From Devosia elaeis (GTDB lineage: Bacteria; Pseudomonadota; Alphaproteobacteria; Rhizobiales; Devosiaceae), in assembly GCF_001650025.1 (NCBI RefSeq), contig NZ_LVVY01000141.1:1-47584 (forward strand): 47,584 nt of DNA. The letters run 5' to 3'. The position numbers and the translations under genes are program-made. The notes beneath the pieces are model-generated. The model had not been told where the DNA came from and did no database searches. It saw only the letters and a list, made by a program, of their open reading frames with translations. Shown piece after piece: positions 27,257-35,492 of this stretch (its first letter is position 1; each line of letters opens with the position of its first letter).

Positions 27257-27982
27257 TCAGTCGAGCTGGCTGGTGGAAACCACCTTCCAATTGGGATCGC
27301 GCGATTTGGGATTGCGGGCAAAGGTCCATTCGTCGGCGATGGTCTGCACCTGGTCGGCATTGCCCTCGACCAGATTGCCGTCCTTGTCGCGGGTGGCCGA
27401 AACCACCTCGGCGTGGAAATCGACCGTCACCAGCACGTTCTTCTTGTCATATTCGGCATCGACGATGGCGATCTTGGGCAGGCCGACAAAGGTGAAATCG
27501 ACCTTGTGGCCCGCTGCCTCGCGGTCGGCGATGGCGCGCTGGAAGCCCTCGAACACGTCTTTTTCGAGCAGGTTCTTGAGCATCTGGCGGTCGCCTTCGG
27601 CAAAGGCGGTGACGATCATCTCATAGGCCTGCTTGGCGCCGTCGAGGAAGGATTTAGGGGTAAAGGTCGGATCGGCCTCGGCCACCGCCTTGAGGCCGGC
27701 CGCGAGCTGTTCGTTGCCGGAAGAAGCCTGCTCGATTTCCGCCTCGAGCTTGCGGGCGCGGCGCTCGTCATCGAGATCGGGCTGCGCGGCAGCGGGGCGG
27801 GGGCGCATGGGCACGACGGTATCGTCATTGCCGGCATTTTTCTCCACCGGTGTGGAGCGGCTGCGATCGACGGGCGGGCGTTCGTTGCCGGTGCGGGTGC
27901 CCAGCACCGAGCGCAGCCGGAACAGCACGAAAACGGCTACGACAATGGCAATGAGGGTCGGCAGGTCGAGAAAATCGTCCAT
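27257..27982 (-). CDS. Tim44/TimA family protein
   Basis: A 241-residue protein with one N-terminal membrane anchor (DFLDLPTLIAIVVAVFVLFRL, about 3-22), a charged linker and a C-terminal Tim44-like domain (DPTFTPKSFLDGAKQAYEMIVTAFAEGD...DEWTFARNPKSRDPNWKVVSTSQ). Bacterial TimA proteins are related to the mitochondrial import motor subunit Tim44, and their bacterial role is not settled. The ATG at 27982 is taken because the membrane anchor starts there. It diverges from fxsA. Confidence 0.88.
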   Translation of the reverse strand: MDDFLDLPTLIAIVVAVFVLFRLRSVLGTRTGNERPPVDRSRSTPVEKNAGNDDTVVPMRPRPAAAQPDLDDERRARKLEAEIEQASSGNEQLAAGLKAVAEADPTFTPKSFLDGAKQAYEMIVTAFAEGDRQMLKNLLEKDVFEGFQRAIADREAAGHKVDFTFVGLPKIAIVDAEYDKKNVLVTVDFHAEVVSATRDKDGNLVEGNADQVQTIADEWTFARNPKSRDPNWKVVSTSQLD

Positions 27983-28051
27983 GAAAGAGGCACCTTGCGC
28001 GAGAGGCGTCGACAAAAAAGCGATGTGGCGCTCGTTTCGCGCCGATGTGGT

Positions 28052-28063
28052 CCTATATATAGG
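28052..28063. promoter_or_regulatory. CCTATATATAGG palindrome in the timA-fxsA gap
   Basis: A 12-bp perfect AT-centred palindrome in a 168-bp divergent intergenic region. It could provide -10 elements on both strands; no clear -35 partner is seen, so this is weak. Confidence 0.3.
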
Positions 28064-28150
28064 CAAAGCTTTAGCTCAAAACCAGTTCACGATGGGGCGA
28101 GTTGCATTTTGCCGCCGCCGCCCCCGCCATCACCAGACGAGGACCCGCCC

Positions 28151-28615
28151 TTGGCCCGCTTTTTCGCTCTTGGTTTCCTGCTGCTGCCGCTCGTGGAAAT
28201 TGCCCTGTTCATCCTGGTGGGCAGGACGATCGGGCTGTTTCCCACCCTGGCGCTGGTCATCCTGGCGGCCATTGCCGGGGCCATGCTACTGCGCCAGCAG
28301 GGGCTGGGCGTGGTCGAGCGCCTGCGCTCCAACATGAATGCCGGCACCATTCCCGGCCGCACCATGTTCGACACCATGCTGATCGGGCTGGCGGGGCTGC
28401 TGCTGATCCTGCCGGGCTTCCTCAGCGACGCCATCGCCCTGGTGCTGCTGGTGCCGGCGGTGCGGGACCGAATCTTCTCGGCCCTGGCGGGGCGGCTTCG
28501 GGTGGTGGAAACGACGACGAGCTATCGCCGCTATGCCGATCCGGACGATGCCGATGCGGTCCCACCGCAGATCATCGACGGCACTAGCCAGGAACGGCCC
28601 GACGAGCGGCCATGA
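28151..28615 (+). CDS. fxsA: FxsA family membrane protein
   Basis: A 154-residue inner-membrane protein named for suppression of F-plasmid exclusion of phage T7 in E. coli. The start LARFFALGFLLLPLVEIALFILVGRTIGLFPTLALVILAAIAGAMLLRQQG contains two membrane segments, and LLLILPGFLSDAIALVLLVPAVRD a third; these are the family's conserved parts. The most plausible start is TTG 28151, with GAGGA 7 bp upstream; there is no suitable in-frame ATG. secB follows. Confidence 0.88.
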   Translation: MARFFALGFLLLPLVEIALFILVGRTIGLFPTLALVILAAIAGAMLLRQQGLGVVERLRSNMNAGTIPGRTMFDTMLIGLAGLLLILPGFLSDAIALVLLVPAVRDRIFSALAGRLRVVETTTSYRRYADPDDADAVPPQIIDGTSQERPDERP

Positions 28616-28699
28616 TCGGCTTGGCTTGTTCGCCCGGGCCAAAAATGCTAGCCAGCCGGCCAGAATTCTTTGAAATTCCGCATCGAAAAGGACCAATCA

Positions 28700-29227
28700 A
28701 TGGCCGACGACAATCAGGGCGCGGCAGCGCCGCAGCCCGGACCCGCGCCCAGCATGAATCTGGTGGGCCAGTATATCCGCGATCTTTCCTTCGAAAATCC
28801 GGGTGCGCCGGCGGCGCTGCTGGCGGGCGGCGGGAACCCGGCCTTCAACGTTTCCATCGCGGTCGGCGTCAAGAAGCAGAACGACGAGATCTACGCGGTC
28901 GAACTGACGCTCAATGCCAAGGCCAATCGCGAGGACAATGTCCTGTTCAATGTCGAACTGGTCTATGGCGGCATTTTCCGGCTCAAGAACGTGCCGGAAG
29001 CCCAGCTGTCGCCGCTGCTGATGATCGAGTGTCCGCGCCTGGTCTTCCCGTTCGCGCGCCAGGTGTTGGCCAGCGTGACCCAACAGGGCGGCTTCCCGCC
29101 ATTGATGATGGAGCCGGTGGATTTTGCCGCCATTTACCGCCAGAACCTGGCCAAGCTCGCCGCGCAGGGCGGCGCTCCGGGTGCAGCTCCGGCCCCGGCC
29201 AATGCCGAGGGCGAAAAGCTCAACTGA
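28700..29227 (+). CDS. secB: Protein-export chaperone SecB
   Basis: Tetrameric chaperone that keeps preproteins unfolded and delivers them to SecA. The 175-residue product has the conserved QYIRDLSFENPGAP, YAVELTLNAKA, VELVYGGIFRL and LLMIECPRLVFPFARQVLASVTQQGGFPPLMMEPVDF segments, with low-complexity Ala/Pro tails. The ATG at 28700 follows AAAAGGA. A strong terminator lies just downstream. Confidence 0.97.
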   Translation: MADDNQGAAAPQPGPAPSMNLVGQYIRDLSFENPGAPAALLAGGGNPAFNVSIAVGVKKQNDEIYAVELTLNAKANREDNVLFNVELVYGGIFRLKNVPEAQLSPLLMIECPRLVFPFARQVLASVTQQGGFPPLMMEPVDFAAIYRQNLAKLAAQGGAPGAAPAPANAEGEKLN

Positions 29228-29244
29228 GCTCCATGTTTTCAATG

Positions 29245-29273
29245 AAAAGCCCCGGTCCCGCCGGGGCTTTTTT
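29245..29273. terminator. Bidirectional terminator between secB and dnaQ
   Basis: AAAAGCCCCGG, loop TCCCG, CCGGGGCTTTT followed by TT (T-run to 29273) on the plus strand, 17 bp after the secB stop. On the minus strand the A-tract upstream gives a T-run after the same stem, 1 bp beyond the dnaQ stop, so it can serve both convergent genes. Confidence 0.88.
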
Positions 29274-29983
29274 CATTCCGCGGCCACCGCATCCTCATAT
29301 TGCGCCCAGATGGCGACGTCGCCCATCTTGGCGATGAAGGCGGCATGGGCTTCGGCTTCCGCCGGGCTGATCCGGCCCGGCAGCGGCACGGGGCGGGGAC
29401 GCACCGGAATCCGGTCGACGGCGATATCGACGGCGCCGGTGTCCTCGTCGGCCATGAGCGCCAGACTCACCTGCTTGCCGCCGATAAGCTCGAGATAAAC
29501 TTCGGCCAGGATTTCGCTGTCGAGCAGCGCGCCGTGCAGGGTGCGGCGGGAATTGTCGATGCCGTAATGCTTGCAGAGCGCATCGAGGCTGACGCGCGCC
29601 CCGGGATGCTTGCGGCGCGCCACCATGACGGTATCGATCACCTCATTGGTGAGGCGCGGCAGGCCGGCCCATTCGAGCTCGGCATTGAGAAAGCCCATGT
29701 CGAAGGGCGCGTTGTGGATCACCAGCGTCGCATCGCCGACAAAGGCGCGAAACTCTTCGGCGACAGCCTTGAACAGGGGCTTGTCGGCCAGGAAATCGTC
29801 GCCCAGGCCATGCACCCGGAACGCTTCCTCCGGCATGCTGCGCTCGGGGTTGATATAGACGTGGAAATGCTGGCCGGTGGGGATGTGGTTGATCAGCTCG
29901 ACACAGCCGATTTCCACCAGGCGATCCCCGCCCTGGGGCGACAGACCGGTGGTTTCGGTATCGAGCACGATTTCCCTGATCAT
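29273..29983 (-). CDS. dnaQ: DNA polymerase III epsilon subunit (3'-5' proofreading exonuclease)
   Basis: Proofreading exonuclease of the replicative polymerase. The 236-residue DEDDh enzyme shows D8/E10 in LDTETTGL (Exo I), D95 in NAPFDMGFLN (Exo II), and H150/D155 in LHGALLDSE (Exo III). The C-terminal tail (about 175-236) probably contacts DnaE. It overlaps coaE by 4 nt and is the last gene of the leftward maf-aroE-coaE-dnaQ operon next to the candidate origin. Confidence 0.97.
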   Translation of the reverse strand: MIREIVLDTETTGLSPQGGDRLVEIGCVELINHIPTGQHFHVYINPERSMPEEAFRVHGLGDDFLADKPLFKAVAEEFRAFVGDATLVIHNAPFDMGFLNAELEWAGLPRLTNEVIDTVMVARRKHPGARVSLDALCKHYGIDNSRRTLHGALLDSEILAEVYLELIGGKQVSLALMADEDTGAVDIAVDRIPVRPRPVPLPGRISPAEAEAHAAFIAKMGDVAIWAQYEDAVAAE

Positions 29984-30576
29984 GGTTTTCCCGCTTCCGC
30001 CTCAATATCGGCCACCAGGGCCGCGACCGCCCGCTCGATCCGGTCCGGCGGCTGCGCCGTGTCGAAGCGCCAGGTGGCCCTCCTGATCTTTTCGGCCTGC
30101 GGCAGCTGGCGGGCAAGCAAAGTCTGCATCTTTTCCACGCTCATGCCCGGCCGGGCGAGGATGCGTTGCTGCTGGATGGCATCGGCGACATGGGTAACGG
30201 CGATATCGGTGAAACCGTAATCGTGACCGCTTTCGAAGAGGAGCGGAACCTCGACCGCGGCGGCGGCATGCCCGGCCTGTTCCGCCGCATCGAGAAAGGC
30301 GGCGATCCGCGCCCGCACCAGCGGATGCACCAGGGCTTCGAGCCGGGCGAAACCTGAGGGATCGGCGGCCAGGCGCCGGGCCAGGTCCTGCCGGTCGATG
30401 ACGCCGTTTCGCGCCACGCCGCGAAACAGCGCTTCCACCGGGGCCACCGCTTCGCCCTGATACAGCTCGGCCACCACCACATCGGCCGAAAGCACCGGTA
30501 TGCCGGCCTTGGCGAAGGCGGCCAGGAGGGTAGATTTTCCCGTGGCGATGGAGCCGGTAATGCCGATGCGGCGCAT
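29980..30576 (-). CDS. coaE: Dephospho-CoA kinase
   Basis: Final step of coenzyme A synthesis. The 198-residue P-loop kinase has MRRIGITGSIATGKSTL (Walker A 8-15), SADVVVAELY, the lid region LARPGMSVEKMQTLLARQLPQAEK and the VEVPLLFESG motif. ATG 30576 is used; the upstream in-frame extension lies inside aroE. It follows aroE by 2 nt and overlaps dnaQ by 4 nt. Confidence 0.96.
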   Translation of the reverse strand: MRRIGITGSIATGKSTLLAAFAKAGIPVLSADVVVAELYQGEAVAPVEALFRGVARNGVIDRQDLARRLAADPSGFARLEALVHPLVRARIAAFLDAAEQAGHAAAAVEVPLLFESGHDYGFTDIAVTHVADAIQQQRILARPGMSVEKMQTLLARQLPQAEKIRRATWRFDTAQPPDRIERAVAALVADIEAEAGKP

Positions 30577-30578
30577 GC

Positions 30579-31409
30579 TCAATGCTCGAGGCTCCCCTCG
30601 ATGCGGGCCCGCAATTGCGGGGTCACCTCGGGCGTGACGCTGAACCAGGCGGCAAATCCCGGCACGGCCTGGTGCAGCAGCATGCCCAGCCCGTCCACCA
30701 CCGGCAGGCCGCACGCTCGCGCATCGGCCAGGAGCGGGGTGACGAGGGGCGCATAGACGATGTCGGTCACCAGGGTTCCGGGCGCAAGCAGGCTCATGTC
30801 CAGCCAGTCGAAGCGGCTGCCATGCATGCCGACGGAACTGGTATTGACCACGAGCCCGATCCGCGGCGCCAGGGCGGGGAAAGCGTCGAAGCCATGGGCC
30901 TCGAAGGGGCCGTCGATTTCCGCCACCAGGGCCTGGGCGTTGGCCAGGGTGCGATTGAGCACATGGACCGTGCCACGGAGCCGTTCGCGCAGGGCCACGA
31001 GCACGGCCCGGGCGGCGCCGCCGGCGCCGATGACCAGGGCATCCGTCACCCCTTCCGACCAGTGCGGCGCGCCGGCATCGAGATTGCCGAGAAAGCCCAG
31101 ATAATCGGTATTGGTGCCGTATATCCTGCCGTCCCGAACCGCGATCGTATTGACCGCGCCGATGGTGCGGGCCAGATCGTCGACACTGTCACAGAGGTCG
31201 AAAACCATTTCCTTGTGCGGAATGGTGACATTGCCGCCGGCGAATTCGCCATTGCGCAGGCGGTCGAAGAAAGCGGGCAGGGCCGCCGGCGCCACGTCGA
31301 TGGCTTCATAGGAACCGTCGATCCCGTACTCGGCCAGCCAGGTGCCGTGAATCAGGGGCGAGCGGGAATGGGCGATAGGATGCCCGATGACGAAGGCCTT
31401 CTTGGTCAC
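30579..31409 (-). CDS. aroE: Shikimate dehydrogenase (NADP+)
   Basis: Reduces 3-dehydroshikimate to shikimate. The 276-residue product has GHPIAHSRSPLIH, the catalytic K66 in NVTIPHKE and D102 in GTNTDYLGFL, the Rossmann GAGGAARAV (128-136), and the NADP-binding NRT. The start is GTG 31409, 4 nt after the maf stop, with its ribosome site inside the maf 3' end; an ATG further up overlaps maf heavily. Confidence 0.95.
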   Translation of the reverse strand: MTKKAFVIGHPIAHSRSPLIHGTWLAEYGIDGSYEAIDVAPAALPAFFDRLRNGEFAGGNVTIPHKEMVFDLCDSVDDLARTIGAVNTIAVRDGRIYGTNTDYLGFLGNLDAGAPHWSEGVTDALVIGAGGAARAVLVALRERLRGTVHVLNRTLANAQALVAEIDGPFEAHGFDAFPALAPRIGLVVNTSSVGMHGSRFDWLDMSLLAPGTLVTDIVYAPLVTPLLADARACGLPVVDGLGMLLHQAVPGFAAWFSVTPEVTPQLRARIEGSLEH

Positions 31410-31413
31410 GATT

Positions 31414-32013
31414 TCATTCCGGGAACAGGAGATCGGGCGCGATGTCGCGCAGGGCGGCGAGCAGCGGCAGGAGCGGCAGACCCAGAATGGTGAAATAGTC
31501 GCCGCTGACGCTTTCGAACAGGCGGATGGAGGGGCCTTCGAGCCGGTAGGCACCGACCGAATTCAGCACCGCATCGCCCTCCAGGTCCAATATGCTGTCC
31601 CGCTCGGCCGCCGAAAAGTCACGCATGGTGAGCTCGGCCGTCTGCACGTCGGACCAGAGCAGGGCGCCGTCGCGCACCAGGGTCACGGCGGCATGAAGCC
31701 GGTGGGTCTTGCCGCGCAGGTGATCGAGCTGGCGGATGGCCGCCTCGCGGCTGTCGGGCTTGTGCAAAAGTTCGGGGCCCAGGGCCAGGGTCTGGTCGGC
31801 GCCGATCACAATGTCGCCGGGATGGGTGCGCGATACCGCCTCTGCCTTGGCGCGGGCGAGGAGCAGAGCCAGGTCGCGACCATCGGCGCCGACCGCCTGG
31901 GCCTCCGCTTCGATCCGCCGTTCATCGATAGGGGCCTGGACCGTTTCGAAGGACAGGCCGGCCTTGTCCAGCAAGGCTTTGCGGGTGGCGCTGCTTGAAG
32001 CAAGGATAAGCAT
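31414..32013 (-). CDS. maf: Maf/YceF family nucleoside triphosphate pyrophosphatase
   Basis: Hydrolyses modified or non-canonical NTPs, acting as a house-cleaning enzyme. The 199-residue product has the signature LILASSSATRKALLDKAGL, PIDERRIEA, VIGADQTLAL and LHAAVTLV. The paralogue type cannot be settled here, but the sequence is nearer the YceF (m7GTP) group than the dTTP/UTP group. I used ATG 32013; an in-frame ATG at 32034 adds seven residues. It is the first gene left of the candidate origin. Confidence 0.92.
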   Translation of the reverse strand: MLILASSSATRKALLDKAGLSFETVQAPIDERRIEAEAQAVGADGRDLALLLARAKAEAVSRTHPGDIVIGADQTLALGPELLHKPDSREAAIRQLDHLRGKTHRLHAAVTLVRDGALLWSDVQTAELTMRDFSAAERDSILDLEGDAVLNSVGAYRLEGPSIRLFESVSGDYFTILGLPLLPLLAALRDIAPDLLFPE

Positions 32014-32454
32014 AGGGCCATGTTTTCCACACACTCATCCCCAGCTCAAGCGCCATCTGTGGGCAAGACTCGTAACTTTACCACCCGGCCTGACTTGTTC
32101 GACATAGCTAATAAAACATTAACAGCCTGACCCGAGGCCAGGGCCGCTGCGGCCTTTGGAAAGCTCTGGGGATAAGCCCGCCGGCGCTCGATGGCTTGTT
32201 CGGCGCGCCATCCACAGGGGGAATCGAATCGTTGACTCGGCAGGCGCCTGATTAAGCTTTCGTTAAGGAATTGGGCGGGCCGACTCCCATGCCGGCGCCC
32301 GAGTGAAATTCACATCTCGTTAACTATGACGCTGCGCGCAAGTGTCACCCGGCACGGCGATTGTGGAGTGCGATGAATTGCAGCTAAACACCGGCATAAA
32401 GATAAAGAAGCTAAGAAAGAAAGATTCCTTTTGGGAATTGGAAGGGTCGAAACC
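32014..32454. other. Candidate chromosomal replication origin (oriC) in the maf-hemE gap
   Basis: 441 bp with no gene. Visible elements: a perfect CtrA box TTAA-GCTTTCG-TTAA (32252-32266); DnaA-box-like 9-mers TTTTCCACA (32023-32031), TTATCCCCA on the minus strand (32167-32175) and CCATCCACA (32208-32216); six GANTC sites (32067, 32221, 32226, 32234, 32282, 32423); and an AT-rich patch around 32100-32123. Neighbouring genes point away on both sides. In Caulobacter and Rickettsia the origin lies next to hemE, which supports the call; function is inferred. Confidence 0.7.
32252..32266. promoter_or_regulatory. Perfect CtrA box in the candidate origin
   Basis: TTAA-N7-TTAA with spacer GCTTTCG. 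CtrA silences the Caulobacter origin by binding sites of this form. It is the only full match in the gap, compared with five in Caulobacter. Confidence 0.55.
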
Positions 32455-33489
32455 ATGAGCCCGGTGGCACACAAGCCTCTTCTGGCAACCGTTCTTGGCC
32501 AGCGCCAGGAACGCCCTCCTGTCTGGATCATGCGGCAGGCGGGACGCTATCTGCCCGAATATCGCGAAACCCGGAAACAGGCCGGCAATTTCCTCGATCT
32601 CTGTTACACACCCGAACTGGCCGTGGAAGTGACACTACAGCCTTTGCGGCGCTTCGACCTCGATGCGGCGATCCTGTTTTCCGACATTCTGGTCATTCCC
32701 GACGCGCTGGGTCAGCCGGTCCGCTTCGAAACAGGCGAAGGACCGTTGCTCGAGCCGGTCGATGTCGCCGGCATCGACCGGCTGGACCGGGCCCGGGCTG
32801 CCGATCATCTTGCCCCGGTCATCGAAACCGTGCGGCGTCTCCGCGCCACCCTGCCGGCCGAAAAGACCCTGATCGGGTTCTGCGGCGCGCCCTGGACCGT
32901 TGCCACCTATATGCTCAATGGACGCGGCTCCCCCGATCAATGGACGGCCCGGCGTTTCGCTCTCGAGCATCCCGCGGCTTTCGAGCGGCTGATGGATATC
33001 CTGGTCGAAACCAGCGTGAATTACCTGGCGGCGCAATTGGAAGCAGGCGCCGATGTGGTGCAGATCTTCGAAAGCTGGGCGCTCAATCTCGATGATGCTG
33101 CCTTTGCCCGGCAGGTGATCGAGCCGAACCGCCGCATCGTCGAAGGCCTGCGCCGGATTATCCCCGATGCGCCCGTCATCGGCTTTCCCAGGGGTGCGGC
33201 GGGGAATCTGGCGCGATTTGCCGCCAATACCGGCGTCAATGCGCTGGGAATCGATTATTCGACGCCGCTGGATTTCATTCGCACCCACTTGCCGCCGGAT
33301 TTGCCGGTGCAAGGCAATCTCGATCCGCTGCGGCTTGTGGTGGGCGGCGAAGCGATGGACAATCAGGTGCGCGCGATTCTGGAAGCCTGCGCCGGCCGGC
33401 CGCATATCTTCAATCTCGGCCATGGCATCGTGCCGGACACCCCGATCGCCCATGTCGAACGGCTGATCGCGCTGGTCAAGGAAGGCTAG
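32455..33489 (+). CDS. hemE: Uroporphyrinogen decarboxylase
   Basis: Converts uroporphyrinogen III to coproporphyrinogen III in haem synthesis. The 344-residue product has PVWIMRQAGRYLPEYRE (R27, R31), ILFSDILVIPDALG with the key Asp, GFCGAPWTVATYM, and GNLDPLRL. ATG 32455 has GGAAGGG 8 bp upstream; a TTG 24 nt earlier is less likely. It is the first gene right of the candidate origin. From here to parB, codon third positions look noticeably less GC-rich than in dnaK or leuS. Confidence 0.97.
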   Translation: MSPVAHKPLLATVLGQRQERPPVWIMRQAGRYLPEYRETRKQAGNFLDLCYTPELAVEVTLQPLRRFDLDAAILFSDILVIPDALGQPVRFETGEGPLLEPVDVAGIDRLDRARAADHLAPVIETVRRLRATLPAEKTLIGFCGAPWTVATYMLNGRGSPDQWTARRFALEHPAAFERLMDILVETSVNYLAAQLEAGADVVQIFESWALNLDDAAFARQVIEPNRRIVEGLRRIIPDAPVIGFPRGAAGNLARFAANTGVNALGIDYSTPLDFIRTHLPPDLPVQGNLDPLRLVVGGEAMDNQVRAILEACAGRPHIFNLGHGIVPDTPIAHVERLIALVKEG

Positions 33490-33499
33490 GAACGGACAA

Positions 33500-33925
33500 A
33501 TGGTGGAATGGTTCAAGGCGCTGCATGTGATCTCGGTCATCGCCTGGATGGCCGGCATGCTCTATCTGCCGCGGCTTTTCGTCTATCATTCGGTGGCCGA
33601 GATCGGCTCGGTCCAATCCGAAACCTTCAAGATCATGGAGCGGCGGCTTTATCGCGCCATCACCACGCCGGCCATGATTGCGACCTGGATTTTCGGCCTG
33701 GCCATGATCGGCCACGGCATTGTCGATTGGGGCTCGGTCTGGCCCTGGGTCAAGGCCGCCTTCGTCATCGCGCTTTCCGGGGTCCACGGGCTTTACGGCC
33801 GGCATCTCAAGGCTTTCGCCCAGGACCGCAACGACAAGCCGCAAAAATATTTCCGCATGCTCAACGAGGTGCCCACCGTGCTGATGATCGTCATCGTCAT
33901 CATGGTGATCGTGCGGCCGTTCTGA
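33500..33925 (+). CDS. hemJ: Protoporphyrinogen oxidase HemJ (CopD/UPF0093-like)
   Basis: Membrane haem-containing enzyme oxidising protoporphyrinogen IX. The 141-residue protein has four hydrophobic segments and starts MVEWFKALHVISVIAWMAGMLYLPRLFVYH, with H9 the expected haem ligand; FRMLNEVPTVLMIVIVIMVIVRPF closes it. It follows hemE by 10 bp, giving a two-gene haem operon. No hemG or hemY is seen nearby, consistent with HemJ being the main enzyme. Confidence 0.93.
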   Translation: MVEWFKALHVISVIAWMAGMLYLPRLFVYHSVAEIGSVQSETFKIMERRLYRAITTPAMIATWIFGLAMIGHGIVDWGSVWPWVKAAFVIALSGVHGLYGRHLKAFAQDRNDKPQKYFRMLNEVPTVLMIVIVIMVIVRPF

Positions 33926-33953
33926 CAGGACCATTGGTGCTCAATTGCCAGGG

Positions 33954-33969
33954 GGTTTCACGTGAATCC
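33954..33969. other. Degenerate parS-like site before rho
   Basis: GGTTTCACGTGAATCC; three differences from TGTTNCACGTGAAACA but an intact TTCACGTGAA core. It lies in the 283-bp hemJ-rho gap, which contains no gene and otherwise probably the rho leader. Confidence 0.4.
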
Positions 33970-34208
33970 CCGGTCGAGCAGCGGTCTCGAGGCCGCAGAT
34001 CCGGTATTCCCGGTCCCGGCCAGGGACGAATTTTGCGGCGAAACGGCCGGCTGGAGATGTTTCAATCTTGAATCGAGGACCGGATCACGCTACATGGGGG
34101 CAAGGCATCCCTTCCTTGCGCGACCGCCCGGTTGCTGCGCGGTGCCGAACCTTCCCCAGCTTCTAGACTCTCCCTTCACCGATATTCCCTCAAGGGTCCA
34201 TCGCATAC

Positions 34209-35474
34209 ATGCAGAATATCAAGCTCAGCGAGCTCAAGGCCAAATCTCCGGCTGAACTCTTGGCATTTGCCGAGGAATTGGAGGTCGAAAACGCCTCCAC
34301 AATGCGCAAGCAGGAGCTGATGTTCGCCATCCTCAAGGAATTGGCGGCCCAGGATATCAATATTGTCGGGGAAGGCGTGGTCGAGGTATTGCCCGACGGC
34401 TTCGGTTTCCTCCGCTCGCCGGACGCCAATTACCTGCCCGGACCCGATGATATCTATGTCAGCCCGAGCCAGATCCGGCGCTTCGGGCTGCGGACCGGCG
34501 ATACGGTCGAGGGCGAAATCCGCTCTCCCAAGGAAGGCGAGCGCTATTTCGCGCTGCTGAAGGTCTCCACCATCAATTTCGAGGACCCCGAGGCGGTCCG
34601 GCACAAGGTCAATTTCGACAATCTGACCCCGCTCTATCCTGAAGAACGGCTGCGGATGGAATTGCCCGATCCGACGCTCAAGGATCGCTCGGCGCGGCTT
34701 CTCGACCTGGTGGCGCCGCTCGGCAAGGGACAGCGTGCCCTGATTGTTGCGCCGCCGCGTACCGGTAAGACTGTATTGTTGCAGAATATCGCACAATCGA
34801 TCGCCACCAATCATCCTGAATGCTATCTCATCGTCTTGCTGATCGATGAGCGCCCGGAAGAAGTGACGGACATGCAGCGCTCGGTGCGCGGCGAGGTCAT
34901 TTCCTCGACCTTCGATGAACCCGCCAGCCGGCACGTCCAGGTCGCCGAAATGGTGATCGAAAAGGCCAAGCGCCTGGTCGAACACAAGCGCGACGTGGTG
35001 ATCCTGCTCGATTCCATTACCCGTTTGGGCCGCGCCTACAACACCGTCGTGCCAAGCTCTGGCAAAGTGCTGACCGGCGGTGTCGACGCCAATGCGCTGC
35101 AGCGCCCCAAGCGTTTCTTCGGCGCTGCCCGCAATATCGAGGACGGTGGTTCGCTGACCATCATTTCCACGGCGCTGATCGATACCGGCAGCCGCATGGA
35201 CGAAGTGATCTTTGAAGAATTCAAGGGCACCGGCAATTCGGAAATCATCCTCGACCGCAAGGTTGCCGACAAGCGCATCTTCCCGGCGCTGGACATCACC
35301 AAGTCCGGTACCCGCAAGGAAGAACTCCTGGTCGAGCCCGATATTCTCAAGAAGATGTATGTGCTGCGCCGTATCCTCAATCCGATGGGGACGATCGACG
35401 CCATGGAATTCCTCATGGACAAGGTCCGCCAGACCAAGACCAATTCCGACTTCTTCGATTCGATGAACACCTAG
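34209..35474 (+). CDS. rho: Transcription termination factor Rho
   Basis: Hexameric RNA helicase for factor-dependent termination. The 421-residue product has the N-terminal helical and cold-shock-like RNA-binding domains ([36 protein letters not shown]), Walker A APPRTGKT (181-188), [25 protein letters not shown], the Q-loop [22 protein letters not shown], and the R-loop/C-terminal [11 protein letters not shown]. mnmE follows after 18 bp. The conserved rho-mnmE-mnmG-rsmG-parA-parB order is typical of Rhizobiales. Confidence 0.98.
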   Translation: MQNIKLSELKAKSPAELLAFAEELEVENASTMRKQELMFAILKELAAQDINIVGEGVVEVLPDGFGFLRSPDANYLPGPDDIYVSPSQIRRFGLRTGDTVEGEIRSPKEGERYFALLKVSTINFEDPEAVRHKVNFDNLTPLYPEERLRMELPDPTLKDRSARLLDLVAPLGKGQRALIVAPPRTGKTVLLQNIAQSIATNHPECYLIVLLIDERPEEVTDMQRSVRGEVISSTFDEPASRHVQVAEMVIEKAKRLVEHKRDVVILLDSITRLGRAYNTVVPSSGKVLTGGVDANALQRPKRFFGAARNIEDGGSLTIISTALIDTGSRMDEVIFEEFKGTGNSEIILDRKVADKRIFPALDITKSGTRKEELLVEPDILKKMYVLRRILNPMGTIDAMEFLMDKVRQTKTNSDFFDSMNT

Positions 35475-35492
35475 AAGGTCGCGGGGCGCTTC

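Noticed and set aside
26654..28150. Long upstream extension of the fxsA frame
   Set aside because: It covers smr and timA in antisense; FxsA homology begins at the TTG at 28151.
33926..34208. A short open frame (about 97 codons) in the hemJ-rho gap
   Set aside because: No ribosome site, unusual composition rich in Cys/Pro/Arg, overlaps rho; more likely leader DNA.
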